From: a bacterium
GTDB lineage: Bacteria > Spirochaetota > JAHITG01
Length of the DNA stretch: 35,416 bases
Direction of reading: 5' to 3'
Assembly (NCBI GenBank): GCA_028711675.1
Contig: JAQTRT010000003.1
Location: 1 to 35,416, forward strand
Position numbers and translations under genes: made by a program. The notes under the pieces are model-generated. The model did not search any database and was not told where the DNA came from. It was given only the letters and a program-made list of their open reading frames with translations. How positions within the stretch are numbered: the first letter of the stretch is position 1; each line of letters starts with the position of its first letter. Shown here piece by piece: positions 18,701 through 24,806 of the stretch.

Positions 18701-19482
18701 TGGAACAGTTCCCTGCCCTGCCTCAATAAAAGAAGGCCGCTGGCCATGTCCCGGGTATCGCTGAGCCGTTTATCTTTGTTGATTTTCAGGCCTTCGTCAA
18801 GCACTTCCATGGCCTTCTGATAATCTTTTAGCTGGATATATATCTGGCCCAGTCCGAGATAAGCTTCCCAAAGGGATTTATCCAGGTCCCTGGCCTTTTC
18901 ATAATTTTTAAAAGCATCGTCAAAGGCCGAATCCCCGTAATAGATATTGGCGATCTCCAGGAATGGAGCCGGATCACGGGAGTTGATCTTCGTTACCAGC
19001 AGGAAGTTCTTCAGGGCGTTATCCCTATCCTCCAGTTTCTTGCAGGCCAGGCCTTTGGTATAATAAGCATCCGCAGTCCGGGGATTGAACCTGATATAGT
19101 TATCCAGGTTCTCGATGCTGTTCTTGTACTGGCTATCCTTATAATACGCATTACCCAGACCGAGATAAGCATCAGACAGGTCCGGCCATTCCTTTAAAGC
19201 CGCCTGAAAATCGTCAATGGCAGCCTTGTATTTTCCCGCCTTGAAATTCTTATTGCCGCTGTTGGCCTTCTCCACGGCTTTGTTCCGTTTTTTCTTCTCG
19301 TCATTGGTCAGCGTGTCCCAGTTCCTCTCTTTTTGCGCAGTCTCGGGCACATCCACATCCCGGGCTGTCAGGACCTGTTTTTCGGTTTCTCCGGATGTAC
19401 TGACCGATTTTTTAAATACAGCGCAATTCTGGTACAGGAGAGCCTGCCCTATAATAACAGTTAATAATAATATTTTTTTCAT
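15778..19482 (-). CDS. Giant exported TPR protein with C-terminal PQQ-like beta-propeller
   Basis: The 1234-residue protein has a hydrophobic signal (MKKILLLTVIIGQALLYQNC) with a relaxed lipobox-like end. From about residue 70 to 890 it is a near-continuous array of tetratricopeptide repeats (for example 'AYLGLGNAYYKDSQYKNSIENLDNYIRFNP', 'AHINLGIAHFKKGDYQKAVREFEATKELD'), on the order of two dozen units. From about 930 to the end are PQQ/quinoprotein-like blades: 'GILYAGDNGGILYAID', 'IYFGTENGNVYSLNMITGQLAWKF', 'LYFCNRDGEVICLDRNGRKVWVF', 'GTVYAVDLETGKQKWKY'. Such a scaffold would bind partners in the periplasm, like BamB-type propellers, but no catalytic site is visible. Shine-Dalgarno is weak. 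Confidence 0.85.
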   Translation of the reverse strand: MKKILLLTVIIGQALLYQNCAVFKKSVSTSGETEKQVLTARDVDVPETAQKERNWDTLTNDEKKKRNKAVEKANSGNKNFKAGKYKAAIDDFQAALKEWPDLSDAYLGLGNAYYKDSQYKNSIENLDNYIRFNPRTADAYYTKGLACKKLEDRDNALKNFLLVTKINSRDPAPFLEIANIYYGDSAFDDAFKNYEKARDLDKSLWEAYLGLGQIYIQLKDYQKAMEVLDEGLKINKDKRLSDTRDMASGLLLLRQGRELFQDKKYKEALLSFRESERLIPDNYELNFLTGQSFYFLNDAVSAEQYLLKAYKIKSDDVNLYLTLVDIFLKAKRYKDAINYLKEAKEKWPENYRIFNLMGMVYNETESFTKAIESFQAGISLKNDYAEAYLNLGVAYYEVERYKEARESFNKAYQLNKDLEKATEFSKKSSAMLLVQEGNKLFEEKNYKAAIEKYNQALKMQPDFLEILVNLGNSYLETAVYPSAVLNYKKALEKEKNYFPALLGLERAYRNSGDVQNARKVSEQLEKLKGQDPQLYYKLGLSLEANKKFNEAIEEYKKALQLNPGFKPAKNRLANAHYKKGVVLFNAKQYSESRDEFQNALRYNPSFFDAQDKIDYLESLKYINTAGDQYERGEYDKAIESYKMALKTYRDMKELYLNLANIYIIKKDFRNAEKILNEGIRNFPQSPDYYQMLGLIYMNQGDYKTSYNYYSKSLELDPKNDSVLNDIGEIFMKSESFDEALKIFTDAITVNPGNLNAHINLGIAHFKKGDYQKAVREFEATKELDRNYDPAYFNCGLGYFKLNDYVKSEYNFKQALRLKEDVPAFYFYLARTLYLMPGKIDEAVKCIEVALSVQEVPLYYYGAGKIYEQKMQVAMKMDVPKYLEKAIQSYKRVIIMIPGTQMAQWAQERLIALVPDVRLMNIYSLYSASAGNADYDNGILYAGDNGGILYAIDTLSRSKELIRNKQVFGVPVTSDVRSFNKRVYAGLEDGRMICMNADLNKLWTFDAESRITGFPAMDKGNIYFGTENGNVYSLNMITGQLAWKFNSGSMLSGDIVLDKDRLYFCNRDGEVICLDRNGRKVWVFEAVGGIRGSPALCQNYIGAGTDKGIFYILNKNTGEVSRQIRVEMPVEGGVCSDKYNFYFGAGSILYSVYPEGKINWKFYVNSSIKSVPDIRETLVVFSEEKGTVYAVDLETGKQKWKYVWSTPVYTRPLIISQNSTYISTSDGSILELYYK

Positions 19483-19540
19483 TTTTAAAATGATCTTTCT
19501 TTAAAACCATGAACTACGGACGAAAAACAACGAATGTCCT

Positions 19541-20032
19541 TTATTCATAGATCCAGTTCACGATCTTCCACACGCCGTTCTCTTTCTGCCAGTAAATTCT
19601 TTCCTTCCCCTGATAGTCCAGAGGTTTGTAAGAGAGGTTGACCGGCGAGGCAGAATAAGTGAACCGGTCTGTGCTGACCGCTGTCCCGCCTTTCACGTTC
19701 ACACTGAAATCAAGGATGGAGTAATTGATCTGCTCATACACCTTATACAGGAGCACAGTGTTCTTCTTCAGTTCGGACAGTTTAACTCCCGTATCGCTGC
19801 TGAATCCTTCCGAATAGTACAAAAAAGCCTTTTCCACATCCTTGTTCCTGATGGCTTCGCTGATGTTCTTCCGGAAACCGGAAAAATAATCAATGTCTTC
19901 CTTTGTATATTCGCCCTTGATGGTCATATCTCCGGTCTTTTCCTCCCGGCCGTTCATACCCGGCGGCGGAACGCATGCGATCATCGCCATCATCAACAGA
20001 AAGCTGGTTCTCCATAATTTTATCGGATTCAT
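19541..20032 (-). CDS. Small lipoprotein with NTF2/SnoaL-like domain
   Basis: The ORF track starts at 20077, but AGGAGG 9 nt before the ATG at 20030-20032 and the resulting lipoprotein signal (MNPIKLWRTSFLLMMAMIAC) favour the shorter 163-residue form. The upstream ATG at 20077 overlaps the preceding stop codon (TAATG) and remains an alternative. The mature part ('FSGFRKNISEAIRNKDVEKAFLYYSEGFSSDTG' ... 'IYWQKENGVWKIVNWIYE') has the shape of an NTF2/SnoaL-like cone fold ending in the usual 'W+i....' strand. No catalytic residue can be assigned. Last gene of a four-gene envelope operon. Confidence 0.7.
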   Translation of the reverse strand: MNPIKLWRTSFLLMMAMIACVPPPGMNGREEKTGDMTIKGEYTKEDIDYFSGFRKNISEAIRNKDVEKAFLYYSEGFSSDTGVKLSELKKNTVLLYKVYEQINYSILDFSVNVKGGTAVSTDRFTYSASPVNLSYKPLDYQGKERIYWQKENGVWKIVNWIYE

Positions 20033-20076
20033 ATCTGATACCCTCCTGAAAATATATTTCTCGGACGATCTTCTCA

Positions 20077-20823
20077 TTATTTTTCCCAGAAGAAGGGGAA
20101 GAACCAGAACATATTCTGACCCCAGTAAAAACGCACACCTGCCTTTAACGTAAACTGCCTGAGCTTGATCTGATTCCGGTCAAAGGTATATTCCTCATCA
20201 AAACTGGAGTCACTTCCCTTTGAATCATCACCGTAATAATCGGGGATGTAATTCTTTCTTCTTTTTATACTGCCCCAAATATATTTTTCCTCGATAAAAA
20301 CGACCAGGGTATCGGTCAACCTGTACTCCAGGCCTCCCTGTTGAATGTAGCTGAGTCCCTGGTTATCCTCCATGACCGGCGAACCGGAATTAATCTGATA
20401 CCTGCTGAAAAGGCCTGTGAAACCCGCCCCGGCGCCGATATACGGGACCATGTCGCCGAAAAACCCGCTCTCAGCCATCCTGAAACCCGCTCCCAGGACG
20501 AGGTGCAATCCCAGGATCTCATGGATCACGTCTTCCCCTTCATACAGGTTATAACTGATGGATCCGTTCAGCCATATATTCTCAAAGATACGGTTCGCGG
20601 GCTTGATCTTTCCTGTCAGACGGATCCAGTCGATATCGTAGGAAGCTCCGTTATGAAGCCCCAGGTATCCGTCAGCCAGACCGCTGCTCACACCGCTGGC
20701 CAGGGACCATATGATCCTGGTCCGTGTATCCCCGAAATAGGAATCATTCTGAACCTAGAAATCATCGCCGCATAAACGGTTCAGGCCAAAAATCAGTAAA
20801 ATTAAAAAAATTTTCTTGATCAT
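20077..20823 (-). pseudogene. Outer-membrane barrel gene interrupted by an in-frame amber stop after the signal peptide
   Basis: The ORF track gives only 20077-20691 from an internal GTG. Reading upstream in the same frame reaches an ATG at 20821-20823, 3 nt after the preceding gene, encoding MIKKIFLILLIFGLNRLCGDDF, then TAG (20755-20757), then VQNDSYFGDTRTRIIWSLASGV and the rest of the barrel. Without the TAG the product would be about 248 residues with a signal peptide. The mature part has barrel-like strands ('GLHLVLGAGFRMAESG', 'VPYIGAGAGFTGLFSRY', 'LKAGVRFYWGQ'). TAG is the normal stop of eno, rpmB and the hydroxylase genes here, so recoding is unlikely. It is a nonsense mutation, a sequencing error or a reversible off state. 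Confidence 0.75.
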
Positions 20824-20826
20824 AGT

Positions 20827-21522
20827 TTAAAATAAAGTAAAAATAAAACCAGCCATATAGCTTATCTCGTACTCTTTCTGATCTTTCACCTCATCGTCAT
20901 CGGAATTATCATCGGTATTTATTCTAATGCTGAAATTATACGTATAGTACCCGCCCAGGTCCAGGTACAGAAGATTCCTGATCAGCTCCAGTTCAACCCC
21001 GAAATTCAGATCCGCATGACCGCCGTCCCCGTTCAGTTCGGTGAAATACGTCATTCTCTTTTCATCCATGAAAATATGGGTATAATTGATGAACACGGGA
21101 CCGCCGCCGATCATGAGATACGGCATGATGCTCTCCACCAGGGGAAGGGACAGGGGAAACCGGGTCACAGCCCCCAGAAGGAACGCAGGCTGCTCTTTTT
21201 CCCTGTAAGCATCATAGGTCCGGTCATCGGTATATTCCTCTGCTTCGAACAGGCAGCTTATCTTAAACGCAAAACCAACCTGGTAATTCCTTGTCTCCTG
21301 GGCCAGGAGGAGCGATACGGAGAATTTCGAAAAATTATTACTGTCCTTGTAATTCAGATAATACACGCCGCCGTACTGAAATCCCAGGCCAAGATGGAAA
21401 TACACTTTTTTCAGCTCGTTTTTGTAATACTGTTCCGTGGCCGGTACCTTCTCCCAGTCATCGGAAGCCTGTATCTGGCCGCTGCACATAAAGATCATAA
21501 TAATAAAAACCAGCTTTTTCAT
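20827..21522 (-). CDS. Small outer-membrane beta-barrel protein
   Basis: The 231-residue product has a signal peptide (MKKLVFIIMIFMCSGQIQAS) and alternating strands typical of an 8- to 10-stranded barrel ('YFHLGLGFQYGGVYYLNY', 'YQVGFAFKISCLFEA', 'IMPYLMIGGGPVFINY', 'LLYLDLGGYYTYNFSI') with a C-terminal phenylalanine (GFIFTLF), the usual BAM recognition feature. An acidic loop (NTDDNSDDDEVKD) precedes the last strand. It begins 3 nt after the upstream lipoprotein gene and ends 3 nt before the next barrel gene, so the operon is tightly packed. No specific family recognised. Confidence 0.72.
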   Translation of the reverse strand: MKKLVFIIMIFMCSGQIQASDDWEKVPATEQYYKNELKKVYFHLGLGFQYGGVYYLNYKDSNNFSKFSVSLLLAQETRNYQVGFAFKISCLFEAEEYTDDRTYDAYREKEQPAFLLGAVTRFPLSLPLVESIMPYLMIGGGPVFINYTHIFMDEKRMTYFTELNGDGGHADLNFGVELELIRNLLYLDLGGYYTYNFSIRINTDDNSDDDEVKDQKEYEISYMAGFIFTLF

Positions 21523-21525
21523 GAT

Positions 21526-22362
21526 TTACTGATTATTGTCCCCACGCTCATTTTCATCCCTGAAATTAACGTCGATATCGTAATTGACGGAACCGCTTGA
21601 GTTTCCGCTTCTGTCCACTGTGTATACAGCCAGTATTTTCCAGTAGGAACCATGGTTCCATGTAAGACTTTCGATCTCATCGGATGAAAAGAGGATCTTG
21701 ATGTAGATCAGATGACCATTGATAAAATCAACCACGCCTGTTCCCAGGGTAGGACCAGTCACAAATGAATCGCTCAGGCTCCGCATGGATATATTCACAT
21801 CGCACGCTTTAACGGAAAGATCCCGTACGATCTCCCTGCCATAGGCATCCAGGAACGTCAAACGGTAGAACCGTTCATAATAGAACGTGGCCGGATCATC
21901 TTTCACGACCAGGGTGCAGTCCGGAAAAACAAAGCCCGCCACTTTTTTTTCACCTGTGACATAGAAGTCCGCGATCTGGGGACTATCAAATTCCGCAGCG
22001 GGACGGTAGGGATTCCCCAGGCTGTTCTCTGCCAGATGGATGACAGGTTTACCTTCCGAGCTCCCGAAACCGGTGTTGGAACAGGAAGCCCACAGATCGA
22101 TGGATTTCGTATTATCCCAGGAAGCATAGCATTTGCTTTTCACCACGCCCACGATAAAAGGCTGATCAGGCAGGACCAGTAAATTTAAATTAATCAGGAA
22201 CGGAGATAATGACTGGATACTCAGGTAATCCGGCTGAACGGAAAAAGTATAATTCTCGTCCGAATCCTTTGTTTTAGGGGCAAAAGGATTATCCTGTCTG
22301 GTGCATCCTGCCAGGAGAACAAGAAGAAGAATAAAAATTTGGGCCTTTTTTATTTTCATCAT
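21526..22362 (-). CDS. Lipoprotein of unknown function, first gene of the envelope operon
   Basis: The ORF track start (22410) overlaps the promoter -10 box and cannot be real; the ATG pair at 22357-22362 gives MMKIKKAQIFILLLVLLAGC with a canonical lipobox (LLAGC). The mature part of about 255 residues is rich in beta-strand-like segments ('YTFSVQPDYLSIQSLSPFLINLNLLVLPDQPFIVGVVKS', 'YWKILAVYTVDRSGNSSGSVNYDIDVNF') and could be immunoglobulin-like, but I recognise no family. There is no Shine-Dalgarno at normal distance; the short 5' leader is taken up by a hairpin. It is followed without gaps by two barrels and a second lipoprotein. Confidence 0.72.
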   Translation of the reverse strand: MMKIKKAQIFILLLVLLAGCTRQDNPFAPKTKDSDENYTFSVQPDYLSIQSLSPFLINLNLLVLPDQPFIVGVVKSKCYASWDNTKSIDLWASCSNTGFGSSEGKPVIHLAENSLGNPYRPAAEFDSPQIADFYVTGEKKVAGFVFPDCTLVVKDDPATFYYERFYRLTFLDAYGREIVRDLSVKACDVNISMRSLSDSFVTGPTLGTGVVDFINGHLIYIKILFSSDEIESLTWNHGSYWKILAVYTVDRSGNSSGSVNYDIDVNFRDENERGDNNQ

Positions 22363-22370
22363 ACTTGTGG

Positions 22371-22396
22371 AAAAAAAGGAGCCCGCGTGCTCCTTT
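22371..22396 (-). terminator. Terminator-like hairpin at the predicted 5' end of the envelope-operon mRNA
   Basis: On the minus strand AAAGGAGC-ACGCGG-GCTCCTTT is followed by a run of T (TTTTTTT overall). By sequence it is a textbook intrinsic terminator and could end fabD transcripts. However, the promoter just upstream should start transcription at about its first stem base, so for the downstream operon it would be a 5'-terminal stem-loop. Confidence 0.75.
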
Positions 22397-22401
22397 CCCT
22401 G

Positions 22402-22430
22402 ATTATACAAAAATTCTAAACCAATGTCAA
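22402..22430 (-). promoter_or_regulatory. Perfect consensus sigma70 promoter of the envelope operon
   Basis: TTGACA (22425-22430), 17-nt spacer, TATAAT (22402-22407) on the minus strand: both hexamers and spacing match the consensus exactly. The predicted start is near 22395, only about 33 nt before the lipoprotein ATG. Confidence 0.88.
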
Positions 22431-22456
22431 TATTTTTACAAAAACAGAATATCTCT

Positions 22457-23383
22457 TTAAATGACCGGTTCTTTCAGGTCCCCGCTGTTCTGGAAGTTTC
22501 TTATACTCATGTCCTTATTGATATTTTTCATGAACCCGGAAAGGACCTTTCCAGGCCCCAGCTCGTAAAAGCCGGAGACTCCCAGGCTGATCAGATGCTG
22601 GACGGAATGTTTCCAGAGGACCGGCGAAACAAGCTGTTTGATCATAAGCTCTTTGATCTGGTCCAGGTCACGGACCTCTTTTCCCGTGACATTCATGACA
22701 ACAGGCATTGACGGCTGGTGCAGCACGGATCCCTCGATCGCTTTCTGCAGATCGTCCCTGGCATCGGCCATCAACGGGCTGTGAAAAGCTCCGCTGACCG
22801 GAAGGATGACAGCCCTGCGCGCGCCCTTGCTCTTTAAGACCTCCACTGCTCTTTCAATCCCCTTCTCTGTCCCGGAAATGACCAGCTGGCCGGGTGAATT
22901 GTAATTCACCGCTTTCACAAGGTCACCGGACCGGGTGATCTCCTGGCAGACATCCTCCACGACCTTGTCCTCAAGATTCAGGACCGCGGCCATGGTCCCG
23001 GGATTCTTCTCCGAGGCCCTGTTCATGGCTTCGCCTCTTACTTTAACCAGCCTGATCCCGGTGGAGAAATCGAATACGCCGGCTGAATAAAGGGCGCTGT
23101 ATTCTCCCAGGCTGAAGCCAGCCGTGCTGTCCGGTTTGAGCCCTTTCTCCTTTAAAAGATGGTCCAGGATACAGCTCACGGTAAAGATCCCGGGCTGTGT
23201 AAATTTAGTAAGCCTTAATTCCTCATCCGGGCCTTCGAAGCATACCTTTTTCAAGCCCGGGATGATCTCTTCCGCCTGATTAAAATACTGCCTGGCTGTA
23301 TCAAACTGTTCATACAGGTCCTTTCCCATACCGGGGTATTGAGAACCCTGGCCGGCGAATAAAAAAGCCTTTTTCCCGTTCAT
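22457..23383 (-). CDS. fabD: Malonyl-CoA:ACP transacylase
   Basis: FabD loads malonyl groups onto acyl carrier protein for fatty acid synthesis. The start at 23381-23383 is chosen over the ORF-track start because AGGAGG lies 8 nt upstream and the protein then begins MNGKKAFLFAGQGSQYPGMG, the family's normal N-terminus; length is about 308 residues. The nucleophile motif appears as 'AGFSLGEYSALYSAG' (GHSLGE in most members, so His is Phe here), the catalytic His is in 'VSGAFHSPLM', and 'LVKVRGEAM' holds the conserved Arg. No other fab genes neighbour it, which is unusual since fabD often clusters with fabH/fabG/acpP. Confidence 0.95.
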   Translation of the reverse strand: MNGKKAFLFAGQGSQYPGMGKDLYEQFDTARQYFNQAEEIIPGLKKVCFEGPDEELRLTKFTQPGIFTVSCILDHLLKEKGLKPDSTAGFSLGEYSALYSAGVFDFSTGIRLVKVRGEAMNRASEKNPGTMAAVLNLEDKVVEDVCQEITRSGDLVKAVNYNSPGQLVISGTEKGIERAVEVLKSKGARRAVILPVSGAFHSPLMADARDDLQKAIEGSVLHQPSMPVVMNVTGKEVRDLDQIKELMIKQLVSPVLWKHSVQHLISLGVSGFYELGPGKVLSGFMKNINKDMSIRNFQNSGDLKEPVI

Positions 23384-23446
23384 CGGTAAAGCCTCCTGAG
23401 ACCGCAACGCCATTTTAATTTAAAATGAATCGAAACCGGTTGAAAT

Positions 23447-23473
23447 AAAAAAACGGGCCTTCATGACCACCCG
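23447..23473 (-). terminator. Possible intrinsic terminator of the PorV-like gene
   Basis: On the minus strand CGGGT...GCCCG (5 bp, 10-nt loop) is followed by TTTTTTT, between the PorV-like gene and fabD. The stem is short, so confidence is moderate. Confidence 0.5.
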
Positions 23474-23532
23474 CATATTTGATTCGAACGTTTATTATAA
23501 AAATTATGTATTATGAATATGAAGTCAAGCTT

Positions 23533-24480
23533 TTATCGCACACCGCCAAATCTGAAGGAAGCGGAGAACTGATGGACCAGGCCCAGGTTAAAATTATAAT
23601 TCAAGGCATAATCAAAACTGAAGTCTTCTATCTCCATGCCCAATCCTGCCGAAACACCTTCTTTGTAACCTGTCCTGATCCGGAACATGTTCATGAAGAG
23701 ATACTCCAGACCTATGTTCAGCTCCGGGCTGTGTTCCCTGAAAAGGATCTGGCTGAAATCCAGGTTGATGAGAAGAGTATCATACAGCATGCGGTAACAA
23801 ACCCCGAGCTTGATCTTTAACGGGTACCATTCTCTCTCCGTCCCCAGCTTATTGCTGGGGGGAAGGATATTCTGCACGACCAGACCGAAGATAAAGTCCT
23901 TGAAGATCTTCGACGTCTTGATGGGTACGTATTTGGCCCCTATATCAAAAGCAATACCGTAGGAGGAGTAGGTATACATGGTATGCTTGATGAGTTTCAT
24001 GCTGATCCCCACATCCAGGAACTTTAAATGGCGGGAGCTGAACTTCTTGAGGTAATTGACCGGCGCACCGTACGAAATGATCACCATGGATTGCGTATCA
24101 CTGTATACACCCAGGTCTTCCTGGAGCGGACCGGTACCCACAATGTCGCCTGTGGAAAGATAGATCATACCTACCCCGAATACACCGATGCCGTAGAAAG
24201 GCAGGGCATATCCGCCGAACCAGTATGTGCTGCTCTCATACAGTTTTTCATACATGGCATAGACCTGCTGTTTGTTCAGACGGCCCAGACCAGCCGGATT
24301 CCAGTAAAGGGATGTGATCTCATCAGAAAGGGCTGTATATGCAGATCCCAATCCCATGGCCCTGGTGCCTGCCATATAGTTCAGGATAGGAAGCGTGACT
24401 CCGCCCTCTCCCAATTCTTCAGCCCAGATATCTCCTGTTAAAAGGAGCATCATAATGGCAATCAGTATCATTATTCTCAT
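23533..24480 (-). CDS. PorV/UPF0164-like outer-membrane barrel protein
   Basis: The 315-residue protein has a signal peptide (MRIMILIAIMMLLLTGDIWA) followed by 'LNYMAGTRAMGLGSAYTALSDEITSLYWNPAGLGRL', the diagnostic N-terminal motif of PorV/UPF0164-type barrels. Amphipathic strands continue to the end ('FRIRTGYKEGVSAGLGMEIEDFSFDYALNYNFNLGLVHQFSASFRFG'), the last part being the usual '...G.G...... D.... ....LG..H..S...RF' pattern. It is shorter than the relative at 11694-13319. In Bacteroidota PorV works with type IX secretion, but no other T9SS gene is present here, so a general transporter or assembly role is equally possible. No Shine-Dalgarno is visible. Confidence 0.8.
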   Translation of the reverse strand: MRIMILIAIMMLLLTGDIWAEELGEGGVTLPILNYMAGTRAMGLGSAYTALSDEITSLYWNPAGLGRLNKQQVYAMYEKLYESSTYWFGGYALPFYGIGVFGVGMIYLSTGDIVGTGPLQEDLGVYSDTQSMVIISYGAPVNYLKKFSSRHLKFLDVGISMKLIKHTMYTYSSYGIAFDIGAKYVPIKTSKIFKDFIFGLVVQNILPPSNKLGTEREWYPLKIKLGVCYRMLYDTLLINLDFSQILFREHSPELNIGLEYLFMNMFRIRTGYKEGVSAGLGMEIEDFSFDYALNYNFNLGLVHQFSASFRFGGVR

Positions 24481-24592
24481 ATCTTATCAATAATACAGCA
24501 ATATTCATGCCAAATAACAGGGTAAAATCATCTTTATTCCCCGGTTAATTTGGAAAAATTCTGATATATCCCCCTTCTCATCTTCACTAAAA

Positions 24593-24609
24593 TGTATAAT
24601 AATTATACA
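24593..24609. promoter_or_regulatory. Perfect 8-bp inverted repeat, possible operator
   Basis: TGTATAAT-A-ATTATACA is a perfect palindrome with a single central base, in the 326-nt gap between the divergent barrel genes at 24480 and 24807. A second weaker palindrome, CGGGA-TATAT-TCCCG, follows at 24618-24632. Apart from these and the promoter at 24740, I see nothing in the gap. Confidence 0.4.
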
Positions 24610-24739
24610 GATTGGCCCGGGATATATTCCCGCTCTGTATTCAGTTTATCGACTAAAAGCGGATGATTTTATGAAAAATTTATGAGATTATTTTATTTAT
24701 CCAGCCGAAATAGAACATAACAGGCTAAGGAAAAATTAT

Positions 24740-24767
24740 TTGACAAAAATATTAAATTTGATATTAT
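24740..24767 (+). promoter_or_regulatory. Promoter of the barrel-lipoprotein-TPR operon
   Basis: TTGACA (24740-24745), 16-nt spacer, TATTAT (24762-24767), 39 nt upstream of the ATG at 24807, with AGGGAG as Shine-Dalgarno in between. Confidence 0.78.
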
Positions 24768-24806
24768 CAATATCAGGGACCAACCAATCAATACAGGGAG
24801 AATAAA

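Noticed and set aside
20755-20757. TAG recoding as a sense codon
   Set aside because: TAG is the terminal stop of eno, rpmB, the UPF0182 gene and two hydroxylase subunits here, so a genome-wide reassignment is not supported.
23533-24480. PorV-like protein as evidence for a type IX secretion system
   Set aside because: No PorU, Sov, PorK/L/M/N or T9SS C-terminal signal domains are seen in the window; the N-terminal barrel motif is shared by non-T9SS families.
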